NCBI GenBank assembly: GCA_034509755.1
Contig: CM067543.1
Location: 57,964,653 to 58,028,652 of the forward strand
Origin: Anisodus tanguticus
Taxonomy: Eukaryota > Streptophyta > Magnoliopsida > Solanales > Solanaceae
DNA: 64,000 bases
Direction: 5' to 3'
Shown here: piece after piece, positions 1 to 12,545 of the stretch
Position numbering within the stretch: position 1 is the stretch's first letter
Layout of the letters: every line of letters starts with the position of its first letter
The notes under the pieces: model-generated
Told to the model about the DNA's origin: nothing
Database searches by the model: none
Seen by the model: only the letters and a program-made list of their open reading frames with translations
Program-made: the position numbers and the translations under genes

Positions 1-180
1 TTAGTGGACACAATATATTATCCAGATTTGTGCTAGTAGAATGTAGCAGGTGCCTCTAAAATTAGTTGAGGTGTCCGCAAATAATCTGGACACCATAACA
101 ACATGAGTGGCTCAAGTATAAGGCCACTAAAGCATCCGCTTTAGGCCCCCAAGAGTTAAAGACCCTCAAGTATAACGTAT

Positions 181-2050
181 TTCACCCTTTGTTTGTTGAA
201 AAACAAAGATGAAGTTGTTGAAGCGAATAAGCGCTACAAAACAGAAGTTGAAAATCAACTAAGCCTACGGATTGAGGAATTCGTAGTGATAGAGAGGGAG
301 AATGTGAAGCATCGTTCATCAAACGACTGTTCATTTCTCACCTCAGTCTAACGGTGTTAGCCAAGCGCAAAGACGTACGCCCAAATTATCTGGGGAAAGG
401 CGATCCTTACCGCTAATGCGATTCTTACCAGAACTACGCATAAGGATAAGGATAACCCTCCGTGTGAAACATGGAAATGATCTCACATACAAATGTTGTG
501 ATGTGGGATGCCTTGGTAGAGGTTGGAGTACCGAAATAGGTCAAGTTGGACCTAAGACTGTAAATTGCATATCCACTGGATCTGCAAATAACAGTAGTGC
601 TTATCGCCTCTTGGTTTCAAAGAATGCTGAATTATTTGAAGATAACTTTCCTTGAGAAGGGAAAAAGAAGTAATTGCTCGAGGTTAGCAAGAACCCGCAA
701 GGGCCTGACTTTCCGGAACTAGACGTTCCGTATCTACAGGACTCGAAAGTTGCTGACTATCCGGAACTTAATATTCTAGAACTGCAGAACTCAGGGATTC
801 TAGATGTTGAACCGAGACGGAGCAAAGAGGGGACAAAGACTTGCTCCAGGCCTTCTAGCTTGTATGGTTGAGAATGAACCATGGGCAATTAACAAATAAT
901 TGTCATCTCCAGAAGCGCTGCTTTGGAAAGAAGCTACAAAGAGAGAAATAGATTCCATCATATAGAACCATACTTGTGTAATGGTTGATCTTCCTCCGGG
1001 AAAAGAACCTTTGAGTTGTAAAAGTGGATACTCAAAAGTGAGTACAAAGTAGATGGATCTACTGACGAGTATAAGACATCGACTACTTGTACATGTGCTT
1101 CCCTGTGAATAGCTTAACATACAGGGCCATTGCAGTCTTGCGTGGCATGGATGTTGAAACAACCTTCCTAACCGGAGAGTTGGAAGGGGAGGATCAGAGT
1201 TGGTTTGCTAGACTGTTGGGCTTCTTCATGAACTTTCATTTTGGTCCTGAAAGTTTCAGATAAAACAGAAACAATGAATCTGACCACAGAAATATTGACT
1301 CTGAAGTTAGAAAGCCAACAATCTGAGAGTGGAGGTTATATTGAAACAAAATATAGGAGTATCACAGATGACATCTTAGGAATTGGATTTCTAAGACATC
1401 TAACAGAATGGTCTAACTCCAAACTCAATTGTGAGATAGTTGACAGTCTCGTTGAAGCCACCAATGGATATGAATCATATAACTGATTGGAATCATGGTG
1501 CACCCATATACAAGGAGCGATATGTGCAGATCACATGTTGTTCAATGTATGTTACACACTACAACCGACCTGGTATCGGCCTACAAAGCAGATCAGTTGA
1601 ACTAAGGTTCACTCGTGATTCTGGAAATGATCGATAGAAGGCGTTAAGTCGGATATGACGATATCTGAAATATTCGCTTATCTACGGATCATGGTATTCG
1701 GATGTCCAAATGGTTCGGGAGAACACAAGATGCAAACTGGACATCAGATATGAAGAACACCAAAACCACAAGTAAATGTGTATGGTGGGTCTTGGAAAAT
1801 CCTCTAAGCAAACTTGCATCGGCCGATTCATGATGGAATCGGAGTTTATTGCTTTATACAAAGCATGAAAGAAGTTTAATAAATTCACGACTCCTTAGAG
1901 GACGTCCCTTATTGGGAGAAACCTGTGCCTTCATCAGTTATACATTGTGGCTAGCCGGTCGGCTTTAGGAAGGACACGGATGACGGCGTCTGGACATATC
2001 TGTCAGGATATGTCGGAGACATAAGACCGTATGACAGTTGATTATCACGG
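181..2050 (+). pseudogene. Degenerate Ty1-copia pol (integrase, RT, RNase H)
   Basis: Remains of a Ty1-copia polyprotein can be followed in all three forward frames. At about 181-290 the frame reads like the integrase core segment around LLKNKDEV and VENQL. At 388-480 comes the integrase C-terminal stretch with LWGKAILTANAIL. At 830-1190 there is a reverse transcriptase start with LLWKEA, EIDSI, VDLPPG and later GELEGED. RNase H debris lies at 1700-1990 with ESEFIALYKA. Stops and frameshifts interrupt every domain and the RT catalytic YVDD box is not recognisable, so the element cannot encode active proteins. Gag and protease would lie left of the window. The family is a Tnt1/Tto1-like plant copia by general resemblance, an assignment I make by eye. 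Confidence 0.8.
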
Positions 2051-2796
2051 GTGTCACTTTCTTGATTACTAATCATAGGATATAGTGGACCCTTTTAACT
2101 AAGGGACTACCCGGAGATCAAGTGTTCTGTCTGTCTAGGGAAATGAGCTTAAAACCCAATTAATACGAACCTTTGCGGTGGTAACCCAACCATACCAACT
2201 GGAGATCCCAAGAATTTGGTTCAATGGGAAAACTAAGCTGCAAAAGGTTCAGTTGAGCGCTTCGGTGGAAGCAAGAGCACTTCGATTGATGATTTCTGTA
2301 GGGAAACATGAATCCAAAGATGTTCCCGCGATAGACATTAAAGTGCTACCTGCATGGTAGGTAAATGTTAAGCTTCCAAACCTTTAACGATCCTCAAATG
2401 GTTGAGGTTAAGGTTGGGGAAACTTTTAATGATTTCTAACACTTGTGAAGTGGGGTATAACCTGATACCTTATAGGAGATCACCTATTTAAGTGCGAGGA
2501 CAAGCTGCCTCAAATGAACGCACTTACGAATCCAAGTGTGTCCATGGCCACAACGGATAAAACAATAAGAAGAAAACTAATAAGGAGAGTTATTGTGTTG
2601 GTATCATTGTCTTGACTTACACTAAACACTGACGGTTCAAGACATCACGTTCACCGCGCAGTAAGTAAGTCCGGTGGTATTCAACTAGGGAAGGTTCAAA
2701 GCAGAAGCTACCTCTCCAGATGCAATATCTTGTCGCTGAAAGATTGTTGAAAGTAGGCACCTTGTATGTGCGCCAAAATTTCTTTCAAGAGGGGAT
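2051..2796 (+). other. Copia 3' non-coding region and polypurine tract
   Basis: This stretch links the RNase H remnant to the 3' LTR. At 2172-2250 it still resembles the end of plant copia pol and the following leader (frame with WFNGKTKLQ). It then holds no gene. It ends in the purine run AAGAGGGGAT at 2787-2796, directly before a TGTTGG LTR start, which is the expected position of the plus-strand priming tract. Confidence 0.6.
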
Positions 2797-3970
2797 TGTT
2801 GGAAATTTGCCTTTGGTAAGGAGGTGCGTCCACCCATATTTAATGAATTAAACACTAGGGTTTCGCATGTTGGAGGCTTTATCTCTTCACACGTGCATAA
2901 TCTACTAAGTGAGTAGATGACCGTAGGGCCAAGAATCGTCAAATTTCATTGAGAAATGAAAGAGATATTGGTCCACGAAGTAAGGTGTTTGAGGAATGAA
3001 AATATGGTGTTGGACAAATCTACCACATCGGTGGGAAAAGGAAGAATTGTTCTCTTTATAAGTCTCAAAATTGGCTAAGGGTTTGGGACCCCAAGGGGTA
3101 ACCCATGTGTTTGAAGGAGGGATGACCTAGATGTGCTTGGGTTCAAGGCTAAGTCCACACGCGCGCCGCCGCTGTCCGCCCGTCCCGTCCAGTCCGGGCT
3201 CGAGTCTCGGATCTTGGGTCGTGGGTCTTGGGCTTTGGGCTTCTTCTGATAGACCCCCAAATTGTTTAATAGTTACAATTTGGTCCCTGGAGTTTCTGGA
3301 AAGCTGAAATTGGGAACGATAGAGGCAGAAAGTTTCTGCCTGCCGTTTGAGTTTATTTTTGAAGCGTTAAAACTCAATTAATCTGCACCTTAACTCATCC
3401 CTAACAACTCATTTATGTTGCTCATTAAATCAGCCATTACTTGACTGATTAATTCCCTCACTAATGGTCATTACTTTGCAGTTCCCTCCCCCTGTGCTAT
3501 ATATTGATGCATTTTGGCTCAATTGTGGAGACTACAACAACATATATACACAGAGACAAACAGAAAGAGAACAACTGAAATTCTGTCTAAAAACGTGAGC
3601 AGCAGAAAGTGGACAAACAGAAAACTCTTCTTTCCTTTTCCATTCTTCAGCAAGTCGTTCCGTGTTTGTTTTCTTCGTCAGAATCAACCTATTTGCTTTG
3701 TAGTGTTGATTAGTTGTTGTTTTATCTTGGAAGACTATTGCTCGTTAACGTAAAAGCATATATATGGGGCAATCTTGTCTTAAAGACAGAGAGCCATCTC
3801 TCGACTCAGCCACAGTTGTAACAATTCAGATTTAGTGTTTCTTGATTTCACGTTATCAAGATTCAAGACTCAACAACCTTGCGACAGTTTTGGATATTGG
3901 TTATTTGTTTATCCTTTCGAACACTTGTAATATTTATTTACTCCCCGTACTGCTTTACATAGACAACATA
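2797..3970 (+). repeat. 3' LTR of the degenerate copia element
   Basis: The LTR opens with TGTTGGAAATTTGCC right after the polypurine tract. It matches, in opposite orientation, the LTR copies at 26071-27083, 27440-28599 and 31512-32467 over the U3 block (segment CGAAGTAAGGTGTTTGAGG and the GC-rich block near 3160-3200). A TATA-like TATATATTGATG lies at about 3500, and the sequence shared near the LTR 3' end (GGGGCAATCTTGTC) at about 3766. The last 100-150 bp do not align well with the other copies, so the right border is approximate. A G-box core CACGTG is present at 2890-2895. Confidence 0.7.
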
Positions 3971-5796
3971 TATTTCATAACCAATTTTAACTGCAACGTC
4001 CTTTCTATATCTTTTGTTCGATGATCATATCATTTCCTTTATCGTAATCCATAATTAGTTGTTTTTTCTTCAATTAATTATCATGATATTTGAGGAAGCC
4101 CATAACCTATTTCATTTTAACCAATCTCTAGGACTAGACCTTAAATGTGTCCTACTAGCTAACACTTGTACTCTTTAGTAAGTACCCTTCTCTTAATTAA
4201 CACCACTATCCTAGGTTAGTTTTAAACTTGCTAATTTTATATGTGAAAACGAATTTATTTTAATAATTTGTCTCCCAAGTCCATCACACAACTTGCACGT
4301 GACTCCCTTAGATCCAACATAAACCATATATTGATAAAATTAGGTTTTGGCTTAATCCCAAAATTAACCGATAAATGCACGTTGCAGCCGCTTAAAACGC
4401 GGCTCAAGACAGTTGCTTTAGACCATTTAATCTTAAACTAATCTTCAATTAAGTACCCTTTGATGCTTAATTTATCTAATTGAAGGTTTTGTCAACTTGT
4501 AGACTAGTAATTTTATTTTAGTACACACTCAATGGTTCACCACCACCTAATAAAGCAACCCACTTAGCTTTATCTTCCATTTTTTAAGACTAACTTAATT
4601 GTAATGATCAAAGATTTATAATGCTAGGCAAACAATGAAGATAAGTTTCTATAATGAGAGGACCTTGATACAATTAATTAAATGCTAATTAATTGAGTAT
4701 ACATTCTTCCACCAAGTTAAGATAGTGCACTTGCTTTTGTATACTCACATGCTTTACTTTTATTAATTGTCCTTTCGGTTAATTGTTTATTTGTAAACAC
4801 ATGGCATATTTCTCTACATCTAACTCTAAGTGGTATATGCCTCTCAACAAGTAATTGATAGATCTTCTTTTGGTATTAGATTCTCCAATTTGGTAGGATG
4901 AGGAAGGAAATTGAAAAATAGGTATAGTCAATTTTTTTGAGTTGTCAATATCAAAATTAAATTAATAGGAAATAAAATTGAATTTATAGACTAATGGGTT
5001 CATTTATATCCTCCATATATCATTTAAGTGCAGACTAAAAAAACCCTTTCAGACTTGCCACTACCTAAAGAAAAAATTAAAAGTGAAAAAATGTTGGAAA
5101 ATTAGTTTATATCTAAAATAAATATTGGTCGTGGAAGAGTGATTTGCACAAATGAAAATTTTCGGTGCCACAATTTAAATTTTGGACCCGTTAAAAGAAG
5201 TTTTCTTAAAAATAGTCTCCAGAAACTGAAGGCACGGTCTTGGCGGTTGCCGGGATTGCTTATGCTGGATATGATTATGCAATGCCAAATTTTTCGGGCT
5301 TCAGTTGCTAAATATTATTCCTATTTTTTTTTTTTTTATATCCAGCTTCCCGGCTTACGTCAGACTATTCATGGAGATAGTAGTTTCGGTCCCTCAGTAC
5401 TACAACCAGTAAATCGCGGTATGTGCCTGAATGACTAGGGTTTGAGAACATAACAATTGATATCACCTACAAGGTCCTACCCAGAAGAGAGAAAATTGCT
5501 ATCATCAGGATTCGAACCCACGTTGCAGGCCTCCATTCCTATTATTGATTAGAAATTGTATGTAGGTGTCAATATCCTAAAACTTTGCCGTGGATTCAAA
5601 CGTAAGGCCCATCATCACATGATGTCCAACTTAATTGGAGTTCTAGTGAAAACGATGAATTATCTCCACAAAGCCCAATTAACGGCCCAATCATAGGCTA
5701 TGTCTTTTCATGGACTTGAACACCCCGGTAGATTATAATCTAGTATCACATGGCGGGTCTTTGCAAAAAATATGAACACAAGAACGAGACATGGAA
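3971..5796. other. AT-rich intergenic DNA, no gene seen
   Basis: No coding region, RNA gene or bounded element is recognised here. The sequence is AT-rich, with a T-run near 5325-5338. A B-box-like CAGGATTCGAACCC at 5507-5520 could come from an old tRNA-derived SINE on the minus strand, but no full SINE could be traced. Confidence 0.5.
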
Positions 5797-6050
5797 GTTT
5801 TGTCAATCTGATAGAATTTATGAACAATTTAATAAGATATGAAAAATGAATATAATATATAATTTTGTTAGTCCGTAAAACTTATGAACTATTGAATAAT
5901 ACAAACAAGAACTTGTGAATAATTTACCAAGATGGGTAAAATAAAGATGATACGAAGTCTTATCAGTTATCAATCCCGACAAAACTTGTGAATTGAACAA
6001 CACATACAAATTTTTATCAATCCGACAGAACTTGTGAACAATCTAGGCCA
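5797..6050. repeat. Diverged short repeats around GTCAATCCGACAGAACTTGTGA
   Basis: Four diverged copies of a motif of the type TCAATCCGACAGAACTTGTG occur near 5803, 5868, 5962 and 6012. A fifth related copy lies beyond the copia element, near 10819 (TTTTGTCCATTCGATAAAAC). Spacing is irregular (about 50-95 bp). The copia element at 6056-10779 has therefore probably landed inside this degenerate array. Confidence 0.45.
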
Positions 6051-6055
6051 AAGTA

Positions 6056-6316
6056 TGATAATGATTTACCATAATTACAGCTTATTGATATCTTGCAATC
6101 CTTGATTATAGCTTGATGATATATTGCAAATCATACCTAATATTCTCCTTGATCCTAGCTTGATTTATGTAAATAAATTCTTCAATATTCCCTCCTTGAT
6201 ATTAGCCTTGTATATTCCTTGTTGCTATTTTTACAGCTATGTACTCTTAGGAATGTAACTATAAATATTTGCTTTTCCATTAATGAAAAAATAACAATTC
6301 ATCTTCACTCTCTATA
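6056..6316 (+). repeat. 5' LTR of copia element
   Basis: It starts with TGATAATGATTTACC and ends in TCTCTATA just before the primer-binding site. It matches the LTR at 10524-10779, with scattered substitutions and an insertion/deletion in the TTGATATTAGC segment. A TATA-like ACTATAAATATTTGC lies near 6259, likely the promoter. Confidence 0.9.
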
Positions 6317-6330
6317 CGGTATCAGAGCCT
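6317..6330 (+). other. tRNA-Met-type primer-binding site
   Basis: CGGTATCAGAGCC follows the 5' LTR directly. It equals the common plant initiator-Met primer site except for the first base. This is where reverse transcription would start. Confidence 0.85.
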
Positions 6331-9300
6331 GTGATCCAACTTCCCTTCTTTCTCACGCATCAAATGCCAAACTCTACTCCCTCCTACCAAATTCCTAATG
6401 GCGACAACCCATCTAAGCCCTTCACCTTTGTCAACATTAGCAACATCATTAAACTAACCACCCCCCCCCCCAAATTACCTCTCCTGGAAAATGCAAGTGG
6501 AGGCCATTCTCATTGGTCATGACTTGTTTAAATATGTTGATGGTTCCCTTCCCTCAACTTAGTCTACTCTCTCTCCTGATGGCGTTGAGAGTCCGAATCC
6601 GGATTTTTTATTCTGGACTAGGCAGGACAAACTTTTGTTTGGTGCCTTAGTTGGTACCCTCTCCCACTCTCTTATTTCACTTGTCTCTCAGGCGCATACC
6701 AGCAAGGATATATGGGATATTGTTACAAAGACCTATGCCAAGCCAACCATGGGACATATTAAACAATTTAAAGATCAGTTCAACTGCATCTCAAAAGGAA
6801 ACCGCACCATTATTGAGTTTATGCAGGCTATTAAGGCATGCGCAGACCAACTTGCGGCTCTAGGCAAGCCGGTTGAGCATGAGGATCTTATTGATCGAGT
6901 GTTAATCGGTCTTGACACCCCTTATAACTCCGTTATTGAATCTGTCAATGGTCGGGACACTCCGATTTCCTTTAAGGAATTGCACGAGAAACTAATCAAT
7001 AAGGAACTTATCATCCAACAAAGTCAACATGATTCTTCTCTTCCTCATACAGCCTTTGCGGCATCTACTCGTCCACAAAATCACACTTATGGCCGGTCTA
7101 ATGGTCAAAGTATTCTCCCTACTCAAAATATTATTGCTAACAAACAGCCTCGTCCTTTTCTAGGCAAATGTCAATGGTGCCGAGAGCAGAGTCACGTTGT
7201 CTCACAATGCCTTAAATTCACTCAATGTTTCCCTAATGTTGTCCCACCACATCAGACGTATTACCCAAAGGCAACAACTAAGTTTAATGCACCACAAGCT
7301 CATGCTGCAAATCTACCTGGTTCCACGTATTCATCATCATGAGTGCTAGATAGTGGGGCCTCTCATCATGTCACTGTTGATCTCCAAAATTTATCTCTCC
7401 ATGCTCCTTATGATGGCACCGAGGAACTAATTTTTGGTGATGGTACGGGTTTATATATATCTCACATTGGATCTCTTAACCTCTCTCACTCTTCCACTCC
7501 TCTTAAACTAAACAATGTTCTTTGTGTTCCTTCGATGTCACAAAATATCATATTTATTTCTCAATTTTGTATTGATAATAATGCATCCATTAAGTTCTTA
7601 CCCAATTCTTTTCATGTGAAGGATCTCAAAACAGGGGCGTCTCTCTTCCAGGGTCCGGCTAGATCGGGAGTTTATGAAATCCAAACCACTTTACCTCAAG
7701 TTTTCGCAAGCACAATGGCCAATTCTTTAGATTGGCATCATAGATTAGGGCATCCTTCTCTTAAAGTTTTTAAGCAGCTTATCTCCACAAAATAATTTAA
7801 ATGTCTCTAGTAATTCTACTTTAGATTGTAACTCTTGTGCTTGCAATAAAAGTCATCAACTTCCTTTCTCAAATTCATCTATCTCTTTTACTACACCCTC
7901 ATATACACAGATCTTTAGACTGCACCTCTCTATTCTCATAACGGATATAAATACTATCTCATATCCGTTGATCATTATACTAAGTATATATGGTTCTATC
8001 ATTTGAAAATAAAATTTGACACAAAAGAAGTCTTCATTCGATTTAAGACTTTAGTTGAAAAATTCTTCCAACTCCCTCTCATTACCTTATACTCAGATAA
8101 TGGCAGCGAATATGAAGCTCTTAAGGAATATTTATCCATTAATGACATTTCACACCTTACTACCCCTCCTCATACTCCTCAACATAATGGTTATTCCGAA
8201 AGGCGTCATAGGCACATTGTTGAAACATGTCTTACTCTTCTTACTCATGCATCTATGCCACTAGAGTATTAGACTAATGCGTGCTCTACGACAATTTACT
8301 TGATTAATCGTCTTCCCACATCAACCTTAAAAAATGCCTCTCATTGTCTCAAGCTTTTCAGAAAATTGTCTAACTACAAAAAATTATGTAGTTTCGGATG
8401 TCTATGTTATCCATGGTTGAAGCCTTATACCAAGCACAAACTTGAGCCTAAATCCATTCCATGTATTTTTGTGGGTTACTCTTCCACTCAAAGTGCCTAT
8501 TATTGTCTAGACCTCAAAACAAACAAAATTTATACCTAAGGCATGTTCATTTTGTCGAAAACAAGTTCCCCTATTCTGACCTTACAACACTAAATTATTC
8601 TCTAGACACATTAATTGAAGAGTGATCCCCTGTGTCTATTCCAATTCCTACTCAAGCTGCTGCTCCTACAACTCTCTTACACACTCCAACTTCATCTTTC
8701 AATTCTCCTAATGAAACGAACACAAACACTATGTCAACTACTTCAGCTGCATCAAACTACCCTACTCCAACGACATCACCCACAGTGGCAGCAACAAACA
8801 CCCCTATCTCATCCACGTCTGCTGCCACACAGCCCACTCCACCCCCTCCTCCTCCACCTCCCTTTCATACCATGACTACTAGGCTTCAAAACAACATTCG
8901 CAAGCCTATTAACAAACTCAATCTTCTAGCTATTGTGACAAACAGTGAGCTAAAACCCATGATTGAAACCGAGCCCAAAACCATTGCACAAGCTCTTAAA
9001 AGTCCAGTTTTTTTTGGGGGGGGGGGGGCAGCCATGGATGAGGAATTTAATTCTCTTATTCGAACTAAAACCTGGAACCTTGTACCACCTTCAATATCCA
9101 AAAATGTGATAGGGTGCAAATGGATATTTCGTATAAAACGCCATCCTAATTGTGTCATCAAGCAATACAAAGCCCGTCTTGTGGCAAGAGTTTTTCATCA
9201 AAGATCGGGTTTAGACTATAATAAGACTTTTAGTCCAGTCGTGAAGCCAGCCAATGTTAGTCTTATATTATCTCTTGCGGTCAGTCAAGGTTGGTCTTTG

Positions 9301-10523
9301 CGCTAACTTGACATTAATAATCCCCTTTTGCAGGGAACTCTTACGGATGAAGTATATACAATGCAACCACCAGGTTAAAGTGATGCTACAAATCCGAATT
9401 ATGTGTGCAAGTTAAATAAGGCAATTTACGGGCTCAAACAATCCCCAAGGGCGTGGTACAAGGAGCTACGCAAATTCCTACTTGATTTCGGTTTCAAAAA
9501 TACAATTTCGGACTCAACATTATTCACTCTACATTCAAATGGATCAATAATTTTTTTATTGGTTTATGTAGATGACATCATTGTTACCAGTAATACACCG
9601 AAATTTCTTGAAGAATTTATCTCAAATATGTCCAACCATTTATCACTCAAGGATTTGGAGGAATTGTCTTATTTTTTGGGAGTTGAGGTTCTCCCTCATT
9701 GTGATGGCTTATTCTTGAGCCAAAAGAAATACATCTTTGATATCTTATGCAAGACAAACTTGGATGATGCAAAACTAGTTGCTACACCTCTTGCAACTCA
9801 TCCCCCATTGACGCTAGAAGGCAAGCCATTACAAGACCCTACCAAATACCGCACTCTAATTGGCAGCCTTCAATATCTAAGTCTCATTCGATCGGACGTT
9901 GCTTACTTGGTCAACAAACTATCCCAATATATGCAACGGCCAACTGAGGATCATTGGTTAGCATAAAAAAGGCTTCTTCGCTACTTAAATGGAACATTGA
10001 ATATGGGGCTAATTGTTCACAAGAATTCTCCTTCAACTTTGCATGCTTTCTCAGATGCGGATTGGGCACGTGATAAAGATGACTACATATCAACTTCGGC
10101 CTACATTGTGTATCTTGGTAAAAATCTAATATCATGGACATCAAGAAAGCAAAAGACACGAGCTCGCTCCTCTACTGAGGCAAAATATCGAGTTGTGGCA
10201 AGTGCAACGACCTAAGTACTTTGGCATCGTAATCTTTTTCACTAAATTTGGTTAACTCTTACTTCTACCCCTACCATATATTGTGATAATGCTGGAGCCA
10301 CCTATGTTAGTGCGAACCCCGTTTTCCATTCAAAAATTAAACATCTCGGGTTAGATTATCATTTTGTTCGTGAAAATGTTCAATCCGGCAACCTACGAGT
10401 GTCATGCATATCCACTAATGATCAATTGGCAGATGCTCTTACAAAGTCGCTACCACGCTCCACATATGCGTCCTTGGTTCGCAAAATCGATTTTTCCTCT
10501 TGGCCGACCATTTTGAGGAGGCG
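6331..10523 (+). pseudogene. Copia gag-pol, interrupted by stops and two frame changes
   Basis: Gag starts near 6331. It includes a UBN2-type domain (6635-7050) and a CCHC zinc knuckle (CQWCREQSHVVSQC, about 7165-7212). Protease begins with DSGASHH at about 7346. A GAG-pre-integrase motif (WHHRLGHPS) sits near 7733 and the integrase core, with DNGSEYE and HNGYSERRH, at 8003-8270. RT runs from about 9030 to 9700 with YVDD at 9568-9580. RNase H (SDADWARD, SSTEAKY) is at 10050-10200. In-frame stops fall at 7340-7342, 7793-7795, 8270-8272, 8537-8539, 9304-9306, 9964-9966 and 10213-10215. The frame also changes between 6522 and 6635, near an 11-C run at 6461-6471, and again between 8539 and 8632. 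A 13-G run sits at 9016-9028. No functional polyprotein is possible. Confidence 0.92.
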
Positions 10524-10779
10524 TGATAAGGATTGACCATAACTTGATGATATCTTGCAATCCTTGATTATAGCTTGATGATATCTTGCAAATCATACCT
10601 AATATTCTCCTTGATCCTAGCTTGATTTATGTAAATAATTTCCTCAATATTTCCTCCTTGATATTAGCATTGATATTAGCCTTGTTGCTATTTTTACACC
10701 TATGTACTCTTAGAAATGTAACTATAAATATTTGCTTTTTCATTAATGAGAAAATAACAATTCTTCTTTATTCTCTATA
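10524..10779 (+). repeat. 3' LTR of copia element
   Basis: It begins TGATAAGGATTGACC after the polypurine tract and ends TCTCTATA. It is the partner of the LTR at 6056-6316; sequence differences between the two would date the insertion. Confidence 0.9.
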
Positions 10780-10784
10780 AAGTT

Positions 10785-11389
10785 ATGACTGCATGTCATA
10801 ACTTGTGAACAAGGCAAGTTTTGTCCATTCGATAAAACTTATGAAAAATCTGTACAAAAGTTACACCCTGCCTGACATAAAGAAATGGCAACGCTAATGC
10901 AGGGCATTTAACCAAATATTATCCAAACGCCTAATAAACGTTTGGTCCCGTACAAAGATGGATCAATATCAGCTAAGAAAATGACAAAATTCAATTGAGG
11001 CGGACGTATACGTATAAGTTCAGTCAGTTTCTCCACTTGCAGAATTGAGTATTCTTTGGGACATACTTATATCATATGTAATGGGCACATCAACTTATCT
11101 ATCAAAATTAAAAGTTAGTACTTGATACACTATTTTCTTCCACTGCACTAGGTTGACTCTTCTCATACTCAAGTCCTCAATGTAGTCAATTTTTTCCTCA
11201 TATTTTTGGCGGAAAAAATTATCCAAGGAGAGTTTAACTTTTAAAATCTTTTAGCTAAGCAAAGTGGCCAGATAAAACAAAGAAAAAAATAAAATATGTT
11301 TTTTGGTGATTAGTTAACTATATGATCAAATACAATATTTAAAGTTCTTAATTGCAATATACGATTGACACGTTAAACAAAAGAACATG
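10785..11389. other. Intergenic, no gene seen
   Basis: Apart from one diverged copy of the short repeat near 10819 and a small hairpin (GTTATGAC-TGCAT-GTCATAAC at about 10782-10802), nothing is recognised. Confidence 0.45.
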
Positions 11390-12025
11390 TGTGACGCCCG
11401 AGATAGAGGGTGGGTGATAAGGACAAGTCAAAGAGAAGGACTGACAAGTATCTAGGGTGACAAGTTCGAACTAGGGGTTGGACATGACAACTTAGACGGA
11501 TTCCGTGTCAAAATGATAGAGGAAAGTGAAGGACTTTATAAGGCATAACACAAGTATATATGCGTTTTCTAGCTCGATGATGGTGTAGCCCAAGAGACAA
11601 ATCTGTAAGCCATGTTGGACCAAAGCTAACAATACATGTCATGGAACTTGGGATGTGATAAATACGATATCATAGCCGGACATTCAATTTGTGTGGACTG
11701 CGGTGATGAGGCTAACCCCAACGACGATACTGCGTCTCTAGCTAAGAGGAAATGTATATGACACCCATGATAGAGGACGGGCCAATAAGGGCGGATCAAA
11801 GGGGATTAACATGCTTCTACACTGACAAGCTTTAAAGAAGGGATGCACATGATAATATAGACGAATCTCACATCGAAATGAGAAAGAAAAATGAAGAATT
11901 TTATAAGGCTTAATACAAATTCACTCGGTAGCACGCTTTTAGGGTCGATAATGGTGTAACTACAAATATGTGATAGATCTTTGGATCAAAGCGGACAATA
12001 CATTCTATGGAATTAGATTATGACA
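11390..12025 (+). mobile_element. TRIM (miniature terminal-repeat retrotransposon)
   Basis: Two direct repeats of about 270 bp (11390-11660 and 11757-12025) flank only 96 bp. Both begin T(G/A)TGAC(G/A)CCC and share blocks such as TTTATAAGGC and GG(A)TCAAAGC(T/G)(A/G)ACAATACAT. Right after the first repeat lies CGATATCATAGCCGG, a decayed methionine-tRNA primer site. Right before the second lies the purine run AAGAGGAAATG. There is no coding capacity, as expected for a TRIM. No clear target-site duplication was seen, so the outer borders may shift by a few bases. Confidence 0.75.
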
Positions 12026-12200
12026 CTATTTTTTTATTAATCTTTTAAAAAATGTCTAACATTATATTTTAAAAAAATTAACTTTAAGTTTTTCATTTAA
12101 CCTTAATGATATATTTTTATGACCAATCAAATAACGTCACGTGAATTGAAACGGGTGAAGTAATAAATACTCCTACTATATATTTCCATCTGGAGTTTGT

Positions 12201-12231
12201 CGTTTACCGTTTACCGTTTACCGTTTACCGT
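12201..12231. repeat. Heptamer microsatellite (CGTTTAC)x4
   Basis: Four exact tandem copies of a 7-bp unit plus three bases are directly visible. The unit resembles, but is not, the plant telomere repeat TTTAGGG. Confidence 0.95.
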
Positions 12232-12379
12232 CAGCGGATACCTCAACATGTTCTCTTTCAAGATATGAAACCATTGAAAAGCCTATGTTGATATTCATGT
12301 ACAACTTGTTAGTTATTTTGTGGACATTTTCAACCAACTTCATTAAAAACACAAAATAATGTGCGAGTAACATTTTCAA

Positions 12380-12545
12380 ATGGTATTGTGGTGGAGTAGA
12401 TAAGATTCGGTCTCGAATTTAAATTTTAAGTATAAAAAATATATATACTTAATAACGAGTGTTTTCCATCTTTTAGATAAATTTTACGCATCACAAAGTC
12501 GAATTAATCGAAACTCTAATACGGGTAGCAAATATACTTGATAGG
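12380..12545 (+). mobile_element. Degenerate tRNA-derived SINE
   Basis: A box-A-like GTGGTGGAGTAGATAAG and a weak B box (TCGGTCTCGAATTT) are followed by a SINE body ending in CGAATTAATCGAAACTCTAATACGGGTA. The same tail occurs in the clearer SINE at 25842-26013, which supports the call. Confidence 0.5.

Larger units (their letters stand above)
6056..10779 (+). mobile_element. Ty1-copia retrotransposon with both LTRs, coding region dead
   Basis: The element is structurally complete at 4,724 bp. A 261-bp 5' LTR (6056-6316) and a 256-bp 3' LTR (10524-10779) share long identical blocks such as ATCATACCTAATATTCTCC. A methionine-tRNA primer site with core TATCAGAGCC follows the 5' LTR, and a purine-rich TTTGAGGAGGCG precedes the 3' LTR. 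Flanking 5-bp duplications are AAGTA (6051-6055) and AAGTT (10780-10784), one mismatch apart. Domain order gag, protease, integrase, RT, RNase H defines Ty1-copia. The short LTRs are typical of small copia lineages. Confidence 0.93.

Noticed and set aside
5507..5520. B-box-like sequence suggesting a tRNA gene
   Set aside because: No cloverleaf or matching A box could be drawn around it; an old SINE remnant is more likely.
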